A stretch of 15,063 nucleotides of DNA from Bacteroidales bacterium (GCA_016926235.1 JAFGOZ010000646.1:1-15063); one strand, 5' to 3'. Shown: positions 7,455-15,063, counted from the first letter of the stretch. Program-made: numbers and translations. The notes: generated by a model not told the origin, from the sequence alone.

Positions 7455-8936
7455 TTAAAATTGAAAATAAATGAACTCCTGCTCTTTTGTAGAGAACACA
7501 AAAATACAGAACAGCAGAACAAAGTAAAATGCCCATCTCCAGACCCTTTTGTTAAATGCCTTATTCAACTCACAAAGCGGGAATTCATAATTTCTTCCGA
7601 ACCATTCGATAAACAAAAAGGCAATTGCCATAAACAACCTTATATAGGTCTGACCGTTAACGGAAGGCCATTCAAAGAATGATGCGGAAAATATCCCGGA
7701 AATATATCCGGATGCCTGCAATATTGTTTCCGACCTGAAAAAAATCCAGGTTATTAGAACAATACCGATGGTAAGGCAGGTTTCAATGAAAACCAGAAAC
7801 AAATTACTGTTCCTGACACCAAGTTTGCCCAGTAACTTCTTTCTAGGCTTACGTTGTAAATGGTATAAAATAAGAAAGACGCCATGGATCATCCCCCATA
7901 CAATAAAAGTATAGTTGGCTCCATGCCAGAGGCCTGTCAGGAACCAGGTGATAACACTGGCGATAATGTATACCACAATATCTGTTTTCAGAAAGCCTAC
8001 TTTTTCTCGCTGGATCTTATGCGTAACAGCTATGGATATCGGCAGGAAAACATAATCCCTGAACCATGTAGTTAATGATATATGCCATTTCTTCCAGAAT
8101 TCTGTAATATCGCGTGAAAAATAGGGGTAATTGAAATTCTGAATAATAGTAAAACCAAAAAGCTTACCTACCCCAATCGCAATGTTGGAATAACCTGAAA
8201 AATCAGCATATATCTGTATTGCATACATAAGGGCACCAACAAGTAATGTACTGCCATCATGTTGCAAATAATCCTGGAAATAAATGTCTACGCGCGGTGC
8301 AAGATTATCTGCAACTACTATTTTGGCAAATAAGCCCCATAATATCTGCCTCAATCCCTTAACTGCAAAACTGTAATCGAATATCCTCCTGTTTGTGATC
8401 TGTGGCAACAGCATTGCAGGTCGTTGAATGGGCCCGGCCAGAATTATGGGAAAAAAACTTAAGGCAAGCAAAACATTAGCATACGATTTGTGTGCAGCAA
8501 TTTTGCCTTTATAAATATCCAACAGGTAACTAATCGAAAGAAAAGAATAAAAGCTAATTCCCAGGGGAAGAATAATTTTAAGCGAGGATATCGGGATTTC
8601 GTAACCGGTTATTGAAATCAAATCTATAAAGCTGTCAACAAAAAAATTATAATATTTAAAAAAACACAATGTAAGAATATTGACAATTACGCCAACCCTA
8701 AACCAAAACAACCTGCCGGCATTAATTTCATCTCCAATCTTCAAGCCGGTCATATAATTGAAAGTGGAAACCAGCCATAAAAGCATTAAAAAGCGCCAGT
8801 CCCACCACCCGTAAAAGAAATAACCGGCCGCTAACAGAAACAGGTTCTGTATTTTCAGGTTTTTATGGGTAACAATCCAGTAGAGTGCAAAAACCACTGG
8901 CAGAAAAACAGCAAAGGCAATTGATGTAAAATCCAT
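7455..8936 (-). CDS. MBOAT-family membrane O-acyltransferase (AlgI/DltB-like)
   Basis: This 493-residue polytopic membrane protein has many hydrophobic segments. Family landmarks are GYFFYGWWDWRFL (38-50), FFKYYNFF (92-99), LPLGISFYSF (123-132), YADFSGYSNIAIG (243-255), FWKKWHISLTTWFRDY (280-295), and GLWHGANYTF (335-344). His338 in the last motif corresponds to the catalytic histidine of AlgI. MBOAT proteins of this type carry acyl groups across the inner membrane to polysaccharides such as alginate, cellulose or teichoic acid. The length is normal for AlgI (about 460-520). The ATG at 8936 gives the characteristic N-terminus. Its neighbours (SGNH protein 9 bp downstream, acyl carrier protein 82 bp upstream) fit an export-coupled acylation module in which the carrier protein may be the cytoplasmic acyl donor, as DltC is for DltB. 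Confidence 0.93.
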   Translation of the reverse strand: MDFTSIAFAVFLPVVFALYWIVTHKNLKIQNLFLLAAGYFFYGWWDWRFLMLLWLVSTFNYMTGLKIGDEINAGRLFWFRVGVIVNILTLCFFKYYNFFVDSFIDLISITGYEIPISSLKIILPLGISFYSFLSISYLLDIYKGKIAAHKSYANVLLALSFFPIILAGPIQRPAMLLPQITNRRIFDYSFAVKGLRQILWGLFAKIVVADNLAPRVDIYFQDYLQHDGSTLLVGALMYAIQIYADFSGYSNIAIGVGKLFGFTIIQNFNYPYFSRDITEFWKKWHISLTTWFRDYVFLPISIAVTHKIQREKVGFLKTDIVVYIIASVITWFLTGLWHGANYTFIVWGMIHGVFLILYHLQRKPRKKLLGKLGVRNSNLFLVFIETCLTIGIVLITWIFFRSETILQASGYISGIFSASFFEWPSVNGQTYIRLFMAIAFLFIEWFGRNYEFPLCELNKAFNKRVWRWAFYFVLLFCIFVFSTKEQEFIYFQF

Positions 8937-9018
8937 AGTGATAAACTTAAATAAATCCGTATATTAAAAGAAAAGGCTTATAAAGTCTATTTCGTAGGAC
9001 AAAACAATAATTGCTTAA

Positions 9019-9270
9019 TCAAGGCATAAACTGTTCAACAAGGTCAGCTATCTTATTCACACTGTCAAAAGTTTCCGGTGTAGCCTTGGCAGCAGGTATC
9101 TTAATTTTAAACTTATTCTCAAGGAACACCAGTAATGAGACCATTGAAAAAGAATCAACATACCCACTTGAAATCAGGGGTGTATCAAAGCCGATTTTAA
9201 TATCCTCATCATCGAGATACTCCTTGATAATGTATTCGAGGACCACTTGTTTAAGCGCATCAGAATCCAT
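9019..9270 (-). CDS. Acyl carrier protein (phosphopantetheine-dependent)
   Basis: This 83-residue acidic protein has the four-helix carrier-protein pattern. The phosphopantetheine site is in SGYVDSFSMVSLLVFLE (35-51), with Ser40 of the D-S-F motif as the attachment residue. The segment before it, including DTPLISSG (29-36), is also typical. It differs from the housekeeping fatty acid ACP (DSL) and looks like a dedicated cluster carrier. It is placed directly after the AMP-forming ligase gene (36 bp) and before the MBOAT gene, the same functional order as in dlt-type systems. The predicted role is to hold an acyl thioester made by the ligase and present it to the membrane acyltransferase. It needs a 4'-phosphopantetheinyl transferase, which is not in the window. 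Confidence 0.92.
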   Translation of the reverse strand: MDSDALKQVVLEYIIKEYLDDEDIKIGFDTPLISSGYVDSFSMVSLLVFLENKFKIKIPAAKATPETFDSVNKIADLVEQFMP

Positions 9271-9306
9271 GTTACTGAGGTTTTAATTATTTAGCTCTTT
9301 ATTGCA

Positions 9307-11010
9307 TTACTCATCCTCGAGTGTGGAAGTGTCACCAATGGGTTCTCCCCATTCCTGTGCACGCAATAATCTTCTCATTATTTTACCACTTCTTGTTTTC
9401 GGAAGTCTATCAACAAATTCAATCTCCTGTGGCATGGCAATAGATGAGAGCCTCTTCCGGATGAAATTCATGATTTCCAGCTCCAGGTCCTTGTCTGGCA
9501 GGTTTCCGGGTTTAAGCGAAATAAAAGCCTTTACAACCTCCATATTGATCTCATCGGGCTTAGAGGTAACCGCAGATTCTGCAATGGCAGGATGTTCAAG
9601 CAGTGCGGATTCCACTTCGAACGGGCTGACAAGATGTCCACCCGTATTGATTACATCATCATCCCTGCCAATAAACCAGTAATAACCTTCTCCATCAATA
9701 CTGGCCCTGTCACCGGTAATATACCATCCGTTTATGAATTTTTCCCTGAATTTAGAAATATTGTTCCAGTAACCTCGCATAAGCGCAGGCCAATCGGGTT
9801 TAAATGCAATTAATCCAACCTGGCCTGCCTTGGTTAAGGGTTCAAAACGCTGCTGGTCAAGAACAGCTGCAGTCAGTCCCGTAAAGGGTTTGCCCATTGA
9901 ACCCGGCTTTATTTTCATCCTGGGCATATTGGCAATCATAATGGATCCGGTTTCAGTCTGCCAGAAAGTATCGTGAAATGGTTTTCCAAATACCTTCTGA
10001 CTCCAGATAACGGCCTCTGCATTTAATGGTTCTCCGACGCTTGCCAGATGTCTGAGCGATGATAGATCAAAATCTTTCACGACATCAGCCTCTGCCTTCA
10101 TTAATGAACGTATCGCCGTTGGTGCGGTATACCAAACAGTCACCTTATTGTCTGCTATAAATTTGTACCAGGATGATGCCGAGAATCCCGAATCTAAAAC
10201 GCATTGGGTAATACCCAGACTCCAGGGACCTATAATACCATATGAGGTGCCAGTCACCCAGCCGGGATCTGCTGTGCACCAATAGATATCATCGGCTTTC
10301 AGGTCGAGAACGTACTTTGCAGTATAGTATTGCGAAATCAAGGAATAATGAACATGTTGTACGCCTTTGGGTTGCCCTGTCGTACCGGATGTATAATGTA
10401 AAACCGAGGGTGATTCCGCCCTGGTTGGAAAAATATCCAAAGGGTCAACCGGAGTTTCCTTCTCAAGATCAAAAAGTACTTCTCCCGGAACCGGTTCACC
10501 TGAGATCAGCGAGTCCACAATGATCACCAGCCTTAGTTGAGGGAGGCGATGCCTTATTCTTCTGATTTTCGACAAGTGCTTCTTCTGAGTAATAATCGCC
10601 TTTGTCTGTGCATTTTCTAACCTCACAAACAACGATTCTTCGCCAAATGCGGAAAATAATGGTTGAACTACCGCACCAATCTTCAGAATCCCCAGGAAAG
10701 AAATGTAAAGTTCCGGGATGCGATCCAGGAAAAGACAAACCCTGTCACCATTTTCAACACCTGAATGTCTGATAAAATCACCCAAGGTATTGCTGAATAG
10801 GCGAATATCATTAAAAGTAAAAGCTCTCTTTAAACCATGGCTATCTTTCCAAATAAGCGCAGTTTTAGATCCAAGACCAGCATGGCAAACTCTGTCTGAG
10901 CAATACCATCCGATATTCAATAAATCACCAGGTCTATAGTTCAGTTCTGTCTCGGCTTTAGCCCAGTCGAGATTTGTAACTTTGTTTTCTGAAGCATTAA
11001 GATCATTCAT
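9307..11010 (-). CDS. AMP-forming acyl-activating enzyme, closely similar to AcsA-type acetyl-CoA synthetases
   Basis: This 567-residue ANL-superfamily enzyme adenylates a carboxylate and passes it to a thiol. The motifs are complete: HYTSGTTGQPKG (205-216) for the ATP loop, WCTADPGWVTGTSYG (244-258), GEPLN (326-330), DTFWQTETG (347-355), the GWYITGD hinge region, and PKTRSGKIMRR with Lys543 as catalytic lysine. From memory, it resembles Bacillus AcsA along its whole length, including the end GDTSTLEDE. Trp350, just before Gln351, matches the tryptophan that narrows the acyl pocket to acetate in acetyl-CoA synthetases, so a short acyl group is likely. Its position next to a dedicated carrier protein and an MBOAT gene suggests loading of that carrier rather than a purely metabolic role. 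A free-CoA acetyl-CoA synthetase feeding the cluster remains possible. The ATG at 11010 gives the usual family length. Confidence 0.88.
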   Translation of the reverse strand: MNDLNASENKVTNLDWAKAETELNYRPGDLLNIGWYCSDRVCHAGLGSKTALIWKDSHGLKRAFTFNDIRLFSNTLGDFIRHSGVENGDRVCLFLDRIPELYISFLGILKIGAVVQPLFSAFGEESLFVRLENAQTKAIITQKKHLSKIRRIRHRLPQLRLVIIVDSLISGEPVPGEVLFDLEKETPVDPLDIFPTRAESPSVLHYTSGTTGQPKGVQHVHYSLISQYYTAKYVLDLKADDIYWCTADPGWVTGTSYGIIGPWSLGITQCVLDSGFSASSWYKFIADNKVTVWYTAPTAIRSLMKAEADVVKDFDLSSLRHLASVGEPLNAEAVIWSQKVFGKPFHDTFWQTETGSIMIANMPRMKIKPGSMGKPFTGLTAAVLDQQRFEPLTKAGQVGLIAFKPDWPALMRGYWNNISKFREKFINGWYITGDRASIDGEGYYWFIGRDDDVINTGGHLVSPFEVESALLEHPAIAESAVTSKPDEINMEVVKAFISLKPGNLPDKDLELEIMNFIRKRLSSIAMPQEIEFVDRLPKTRSGKIMRRLLRAQEWGEPIGDTSTLEDE

Positions 11011-11100
11011 TTGTCAGTGTTGGTTTATTATATAACCCAGGCTTATGATTACCATATGATATTCCATAAACAATGTTAAGACAAACATTATGCTTGTTAT

Positions 11101-12855
11101 TCAACAAAGTAGGCTTTCCCTTAACAACAGGAGCCGGATCATCAACTTGGTTTTGGCTATTCTTGTTTTTTCCGACACATAGCCTGCTAACGACTTGTGC
11201 AAGTAGTCATTCCTATTTGATGTTCTTTTTAATATTTTCAACAAAATGTTCACATTTGAAGTATCATACGCCCTGTTAGCATCTGAAATTAAAGAATGAA
11301 TAACCTCACGGGGAATAATATCGTCCAGTAAGCTTTTCCTGCTTAGTAAATGTTGGATGATTTCATCTTTGTTTTTCACAATTTCTCCGATCCATGAGGG
11401 ATACGACCATACATTTTTTGCAATTGGCACGGCAAATAAATCCGGAAACATTTCACGCAACGTTTCTTTGTATAAACTTTTCGCAAAACGTTTATCATCA
11501 GGCAATTTCCGGTGAAAATCCAAAATATCGTTATCCAGCAATGGCTGGGTAACTTTAACAAATGGCCCTTGTGTATATTCCCTCCAGTAATTCAACGTGT
11601 GCGAAATTCGCTGATCAAGATAGGCAAAGTCCTTAAGTACACTATAATTATTACCAGCTGGCAGGCGTTTTAAAATTGCCTGGTAAAGGTTTTCATATTC
11701 CCTAATCAATTCCTGTCGCAGATTATCGGGTAATAGACCCAGAACGGGCATTATTTGATGCCAAGTATAGATGTTGACTGCAAAAGCTGCCAAACCCTTA
11801 TTTTCTGTAACCTTAATATCAGGAGAGGAATGAAAAAACATATCCCCGACAAAGAGAAAAGGTTTGGATGAACCCGAAAACAATGCCCCAAGTTTTATCC
11901 ATGCGGAGATTTCGTCGCAGAAATTTGCTAATCCGCCCCCGTATTGCGCATTGAGTGCAAGCGTCTCCAGAAAATCATTGTTATAGGCAGGTTCGAAGTG
12001 ATGTTTAAATCCGGCTAAAGCTGCCAGTTCTTCCGCAATAACATCATCGCCCAATATTTCTTTTTCGGTCATTCCATAGCTAAAGGACCTTAGATCGAAT
12101 GGTCCACCAATTTCCCTCAAGGCACCCAGGATAAAACGTGAATCGTATCCTCCACTAAGCGAAACGAAACAGGTTTCAGGTTTCATGGAGCGAATCCTCC
12201 TTTCCATACTTTTCATGAGTACATCAGCAAATTTCTTCTTCAGTTCCGGTTTTGGAATACCGGCATACTCATTTGTAAAAGTATAATGCCAGTAAGTATG
12301 AGAAGTTATTCCGGTATTGGTAATATGATGAATGCATGCACGATCAAATGACATTACCTCTTTAAAAAGGGTATGATTATTGTAAACGGCACCATTGATC
12401 AGAAAGCTGGCAATTCCAGCGGCATCTACCGAACTATTAAAGTTGCTTAAGTGATGAGGTATGTTGGTTAACAATATGAACTCACGAGTGATATGGTAGA
12501 AAATTCTTTTTGAATTTATCCGATCCGTAATAACGTAGACTTCCTGTGTTGTCGTGTTGACAATTACTGCGATAAAAGAGCCGTTAATATCTGCAAGCAT
12601 ATTATCCGGCCGCTGTTTCTGTGTAAGAGTCTCCAAAAAAGAATTGAAGTGCCCGAATCCTTCATAAATGTCTCCATAAATATAGGCTTTCACGCTCCCT
12701 TTATCCATAAACTGTATTTCATTTCCGGCATGAATGAGGATTTTATCCAGATAGGTATGGTTGGGCTGAACATTGAAAGTATTAAGAAATTTTAATTTCA
12801 ATTCTTTGGAAAGGCATGAATCAAAACAGATCAAAGCATTTAGTTCGGCAAACAT
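11101..12855 (-). CDS. Asparagine-synthase-like protein with canonical SGGxDS PP-loop
   Basis: This 584-residue protein has an N-terminal amidotransferase-like region (about 35-130, including DINGSFIAVIV at 89-99, YVITDR at 107-112 and KRIFY at 116-120). An ATP-binding synthetase domain follows, with VSLSGGYDSR (231-240) as PP-loop. The next segment, DDVIAEELAALAGF, fits the adenylation domain, and the C-terminal part contains the YREYTQG-like and helical regions of the family. The sequence begins MFAELN, without the Cys2 nucleophile needed to release ammonia from glutamine. AsnB relatives in glycan clusters amidate uronic acids (the proposed role of WbtH and WbpS), and others join amines to activated carboxylates, so amide formation on the glycan or on the carried acyl group is plausible. 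It is the second gene of the operon, 90 bp before the ligase gene and 86 bp after the deacetylase gene. Confidence 0.82.
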   Translation of the reverse strand: MFAELNALICFDSCLSKELKLKFLNTFNVQPNHTYLDKILIHAGNEIQFMDKGSVKAYIYGDIYEGFGHFNSFLETLTQKQRPDNMLADINGSFIAVIVNTTTQEVYVITDRINSKRIFYHITREFILLTNIPHHLSNFNSSVDAAGIASFLINGAVYNNHTLFKEVMSFDRACIHHITNTGITSHTYWHYTFTNEYAGIPKPELKKKFADVLMKSMERRIRSMKPETCFVSLSGGYDSRFILGALREIGGPFDLRSFSYGMTEKEILGDDVIAEELAALAGFKHHFEPAYNNDFLETLALNAQYGGGLANFCDEISAWIKLGALFSGSSKPFLFVGDMFFHSSPDIKVTENKGLAAFAVNIYTWHQIMPVLGLLPDNLRQELIREYENLYQAILKRLPAGNNYSVLKDFAYLDQRISHTLNYWREYTQGPFVKVTQPLLDNDILDFHRKLPDDKRFAKSLYKETLREMFPDLFAVPIAKNVWSYPSWIGEIVKNKDEIIQHLLSRKSLLDDIIPREVIHSLISDANRAYDTSNVNILLKILKRTSNRNDYLHKSLAGYVSEKTRIAKTKLMIRLLLLRESLLC

Positions 12856-12941
12856 ACTTAATGGTTTAGAAAATCACACTTTTCAATTTCTTCACAAGAA
12901 ATAAATAATACACCTAATTAGTTAGACAAATCTTAATAGAA

Positions 12942-13943
12942 TTATGCATGGAAAACAATACTGCTTTTCAGCATTTTGTAGGCAAGATATCTCAGATAAT
13001 ACCACTTCAACGATCTGCGTGCATGGTGTCTGAATTTTTCAATATTTACCCGTTGAAAGTTATTTGAAATGCTATCCATAAATATACCCTGGGTTCCGAA
13101 GGTAGCATCGAAGAAATTCTCCGTTTTGTCGAAAAAACTGCGCCGAATACCGATATCCGAGTATGGAAAAGCAAAAACACTGTAATCAAGTCCAAAGCGC
13201 TCCCTTACATAACGGGTACTTTCAACGGCCTGATTAATCTGCTCTTCAATGGTCAATTCAGAAAATCTGGCATGATCTAAACTATGACCTCCGATGGTCC
13301 AACCCTTGTTTATCAGTCCTTTCACCTGAATGCTGGTTAAGTATGGCTTTTCTCTGATCAGGAATTCATTGAAATCTAGGTCAATCTGTTGGGCAAGCTT
13401 ATCAAGTAAAAATCTTTTCAGATAAGGTATACTCAATACAGCTTTTGCGAGGTCAGATTCTTCAATTTCATGAGCTTTTAGCAATTTCAATGCCACTTCA
13501 GCTATTTCATTTCCTGCATTTTCCACTTTACTGATAATCAGGCTCTTCTTATTGGCATATCCCAGTTCTTTGTTATCGAGAAAATTGGTAGTCAGGAACA
13601 CCGTTGCCGTCAGATTTCTTTGTTCCATAGCCGGCAACACAATTTCGTATATCTCTTTGAAGCCATCATCAAAGGTTATCAGCATGGAACTCTCGGGCAA
13701 AGGCTTTTTTTCCTTTAACCAAAGCAGCAAATCCTTAAGTCCGATCAGATGGAAATGCCGCTGAAAAAAATCAAGATCCTGGTTGAATTGCTCAATATTT
13801 CTGTAATTGTATAGATTTTCAACATGCGGCAGCCGGGTATCTGAAACCACATGATAATTAATAATCAAAGGATTATATCCCGCAAGGCTTTTAAGTAAAG
13901 AAATATTTACTGGATTAGGAAGATTAAAAAAATTAAATTTCAT
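12942..13943 (-). CDS. Polysaccharide deacetylase (NodB homology, CE4)
   Basis: This 333-residue protein belongs to the CE4 carbohydrate esterases, metal-dependent enzymes that remove N- or O-acetyl groups from glycans. Numbered from the ATG at 13943, motif 1 is ITFDDGF (about 89-95), with the Asp pair. Motif 2 is GGHSLDHARF (about 218-227), with the HSxxH metal ligands. Motif 3 is FAFPYSD (about 261-267). About 90 residues, largely helical-looking, are inserted between motifs 1 and 2, as in many larger family members. No clear signal peptide is visible, so a cytoplasmic or membrane-associated role on lipid-linked intermediates is possible. An in-frame TTG at 13970 overlaps the predicted -7 box, so the ATG at 13943 is preferred. 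It is the first gene of the six-gene minus-strand unit. Confidence 0.88.
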   Translation of the reverse strand: MKFNFFNLPNPVNISLLKSLAGYNPLIINYHVVSDTRLPHVENLYNYRNIEQFNQDLDFFQRHFHLIGLKDLLLWLKEKKPLPESSMLITFDDGFKEIYEIVLPAMEQRNLTATVFLTTNFLDNKELGYANKKSLIISKVENAGNEIAEVALKLLKAHEIEESDLAKAVLSIPYLKRFLLDKLAQQIDLDFNEFLIREKPYLTSIQVKGLINKGWTIGGHSLDHARFSELTIEEQINQAVESTRYVRERFGLDYSVFAFPYSDIGIRRSFFDKTENFFDATFGTQGIFMDSISNNFQRVNIEKFRHHARRSLKWYYLRYLAYKMLKSSIVFHA

Positions 13944-13951
13944 CACAGTTT

Positions 13952-13967
13952 TGTAACTAAAGTTACA
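13952..13967. promoter_or_regulatory. Short perfect dyad in the leader of the minus-strand operon
   Basis: TGTAACT (13952-13958) and AGTTACA (13961-13967) are exact reverse complements around AA. The dyad lies between the predicted -7 box and the ATG at 13943. Its size and position fit an operator for a dimeric regulator, or a small transcript hairpin at the 5' end. Confidence 0.45.
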
Positions 13968-13999
13968 CAAATATAAGACTTAAGCACCATTAGCGCAAT
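13968..13999 (-). promoter_or_regulatory. Bacteroidota-type promoter of the minus-strand operon
   Basis: On the minus strand, TATATTTG (complement of 13968-13975) exactly fits the -7 consensus TAnnTTTG. An ATTG (complement of 13996-13999), one mismatch from the -33 TTTG, lies 20 bp upstream, the expected spacing. The start codon follows 24 nt after the -7 box. Confidence 0.6.
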
Positions 14000-14139
14000 T
14001 TATCAAACAATTCAATTCTTTTTTTATTGCTAAACAATTGCTTTCCTTTGAATTAACAATAAATATTTCGAATTCAAAAATAATCTTAAAAATTCGTCAT
14101 CAAAAAACTAAACTTGGTCAAAATTTATTTTTTATAGTT

Positions 14140-14147
14140 TATATTTG
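14140..14147 (+). promoter_or_regulatory. Bacteroidota -7 promoter box of the lyase-like gene
   Basis: TATATTTG exactly fits TAnnTTTG and lies 25 nt before the ATG at 14173, nearly the same arrangement as the divergent operon. A CTTG at 14113-14116 may serve as the -33 element, though the 23-bp spacer is long. Confidence 0.5.
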
Positions 14148-14172
14148 CAAAACTTGACTTAAAAATTGCAAA

Positions 14173-15063
14173 ATGATTCATTACAAATATTACACTTCCT
14201 GTATGAAGTTAACTTACTGCCTTCTCATCTTTTCAGCTACTTTTACTAATATACAACATATTCACAGTCAACTTCCTCCCAGAGATAACTTTGTTTTTAC
14301 TTTTGAGAACAATTTCGAAAATGACCAGATTGGCCGATATGACCATGATGATTATGTAAGCGATTGGAATTTACATTCGTCCAGCGAGTTGCACGATAAA
14401 GAAATCATTGATATCATTGTTGATAGTGATCCCATTCGCAATAAGGTAATGCGCGGTTATTATGCGGTTGGGACCGCCGGGCCGGATCAGCACGGATTTC
14501 TTTGGTATTCTCCCATAGCAAAACCTTGTAATGAGTTGTATTTTTCATATGATATTAAGTTTAAACCCGGTTTTCAATGGGTTTTAGGAGGAAAAATACC
14601 CGGTATTACAGGTGGTACTGTTTCCTCAGACCATCTTCCCACCAAAGAAAGCGGGTTTTCGGTAAGACATATGTGGAAAGAAGACGGAGCGTTGGTTTTT
14701 TATGTTTACCATCAGGATCAAACTATAAACTATGGTAGTACTTGGTATTATAAGGATATTAATTTAGAATCTGGCGTCTGGTATAATCTGACACTTAGAG
14801 TTGTTTTAAATACTTTCTCAAATGGCACACCCAAAAGCAATGGCATACTTGAGGGTTTTATTGATGGTAAGCTCATATTTCAGAAAACTGACTTGAATTA
14901 CAGGGCCCTGGAGTCCATAAGTATTGATAATATGTATATCAGTTCTTTTTTTGGTGGTAGTGTTGAAGACTGGGCAGCCACCAGGGATGAATGGATCGAT
15001 ACGGATAATTACGTTGCCTTTACCTATAGTAGTAAAATTTCAACCGTTCCACGCGGTAATGAA
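14173..15063 (+). CDS. Secreted polysaccharide-lyase-family-14-like (alginate-lyase-like) protein, 3' end outside window
   Basis: The frame is open from the ATG at 14173 to the right edge, giving 297 residues without a stop. The N-terminus has a hydrophobic segment (about 12-26) ending near HSQ (31-33), a typical Bacteroidota signal peptide. An alternative ATG at 14203 (residue 11) would give a more compact signal. The body is beta-rich and carries features I associate with PL14-like domains: ELYFSYDIKFKPGF (121-134), GGKIPGITGG (139-148), RHMWKEDG (165-172), YVYHQ (177-181), GVWYNLTLRVVLNT (201-214), GFIDGKLIF (228-236) and SSFFGG (257-262). The family degrades uronate-containing glycans by beta-elimination. 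Divergent from the modification operon with a shared intergenic region, it may trim or release the same polymer, or act on a foreign one. Substrate and full domain set cannot be seen. Confidence 0.72.
   Translation, partial: MIHYKYYTSCMKLTYCLLIFSATFTNIQHIHSQLPPRDNFVFTFENNFENDQIGRYDHDDYVSDWNLHSSSELHDKEIIDIIVDSDPIRNKVMRGYYAVGTAGPDQHGFLWYSPIAKPCNELYFSYDIKFKPGFQWVLGGKIPGITGGTVSSDHLPTKESGFSVRHMWKEDGALVFYVYHQDQTINYGSTWYYKDINLESGVWYNLTLRVVLNTFSNGTPKSNGILEGFIDGKLIFQKTDLNYRALESISIDNMYISSFFGGSVEDWAATRDEWIDTDNYVAFTYSSKISTVPRGNE

Noticed and set aside
9302..9682. A 126-codon open frame on the plus strand opposite the ligase gene, and a 118-codon minus-strand frame at 2883-3239 opposite the epimerase gene.
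   Set aside because: Both lie entirely or almost entirely opposite genes with clear family motifs, and their translations show no recognisable domain.
6492..11010. A genuine D-alanylation (dlt) operon.
   Set aside because: The ligase resembles acetyl-CoA synthetase rather than the NRPS-like DltA, and the host appears Gram-negative without teichoic acids; only the logic is shared.
11072..11089. Inverted repeat AATGTT/AACATT with a 6-nt loop after the second asparagine-synthase-like gene.
   Set aside because: Only 6 bp, no T-tract on the operon strand, and well within chance for AT-rich sequence.
13944..13970. In-frame TTG start of the deacetylase at 13970.
   Set aside because: It coincides with the predicted -7 box TATATTTG, so the transcript would begin after it; the ATG at 13943 is better.
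6492..15063. A true alginate biosynthesis operon (MBOAT, SGNH protein, lyase-like gene).
   Set aside because: No GDP-mannose dehydrogenase, Alg8/Alg44-type synthase or C5-epimerase is seen, and a carrier protein and ligase are present that alginate operons lack.
1..15063. tRNA, rRNA, CRISPR arrays, transposase genes and an exosortase gene.
   Set aside because: I looked for them because the ligase, carrier protein, amidotransferase-like and deacetylase set recalls exosortase-linked loci, but none is visible in this window.

Overview
The window looks like a chromosomal polysaccharide (capsule or exopolysaccharide) locus from a member of the Bacteroidota. Three observations support this. The partial gene at the left edge ends in a type IX secretion (T9SS) type A sorting domain. 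Two, possibly three, start regions carry the Bacteroidota -7 promoter box TAnnTTTG. Strong Shine-Dalgarno sequences are generally missing. The host cannot be named more precisely from this sequence.

Layout, left to right. Positions 2-427 (+) hold the tail of a secreted beta-helix-type protein, closed by a good intrinsic terminator. Positions 509-3333 (+) hold two different WecG/TagA/CpsF-type (GT26) glycosyltransferases and a GDP-mannose 3,5-epimerase homologue with every catalytic residue I could align. A gap with a 121-bp inverted-repeat element follows, then a SAM-dependent methyltransferase on the minus strand (3782-4483). After another AT-rich gap with a perfect 12-bp dyad comes a plus-strand, very AT-rich asparagine-synthase-like gene (4909-6420). 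Positions 6492-13943 (-) form an apparent six-gene operon read right to left: polysaccharide deacetylase, a second asparagine-synthase-like protein, an AcsA-type AMP-forming acyl-activating enzyme, an acyl carrier protein, an MBOAT O-acyltransferase, and a membrane-anchored SGNH-type protein. From a divergent promoter region, a secreted PL14/alginate-lyase-like protein starts at 14173 (+) and runs off the right edge.

How the genes may work together (inference). The left block supplies a nucleotide sugar (GDP-L-galactose or GDP-L-gulose) and glycosyl transfer steps. The minus-strand operon looks like a modification module. Its last four genes mirror the logic of the Dlt system (activating ligase, carrier protein, MBOAT, SGNH/DltD-like partner). 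The ligase, however, resembles acetyl-CoA synthetase rather than DltA, which suggests a carrier-protein-fed O-acylation of an exported glycan. The deacetylase and lyase would trim or edit the same polymer. The two asparagine-synthase-like proteins keep the ATP PP-loop but show no N-terminal cysteine for glutamine hydrolysis, so they may form amide bonds with ammonia or another amine. The most interesting part of the window is this carrier-protein/MBOAT/SGNH/amide-synthetase module.
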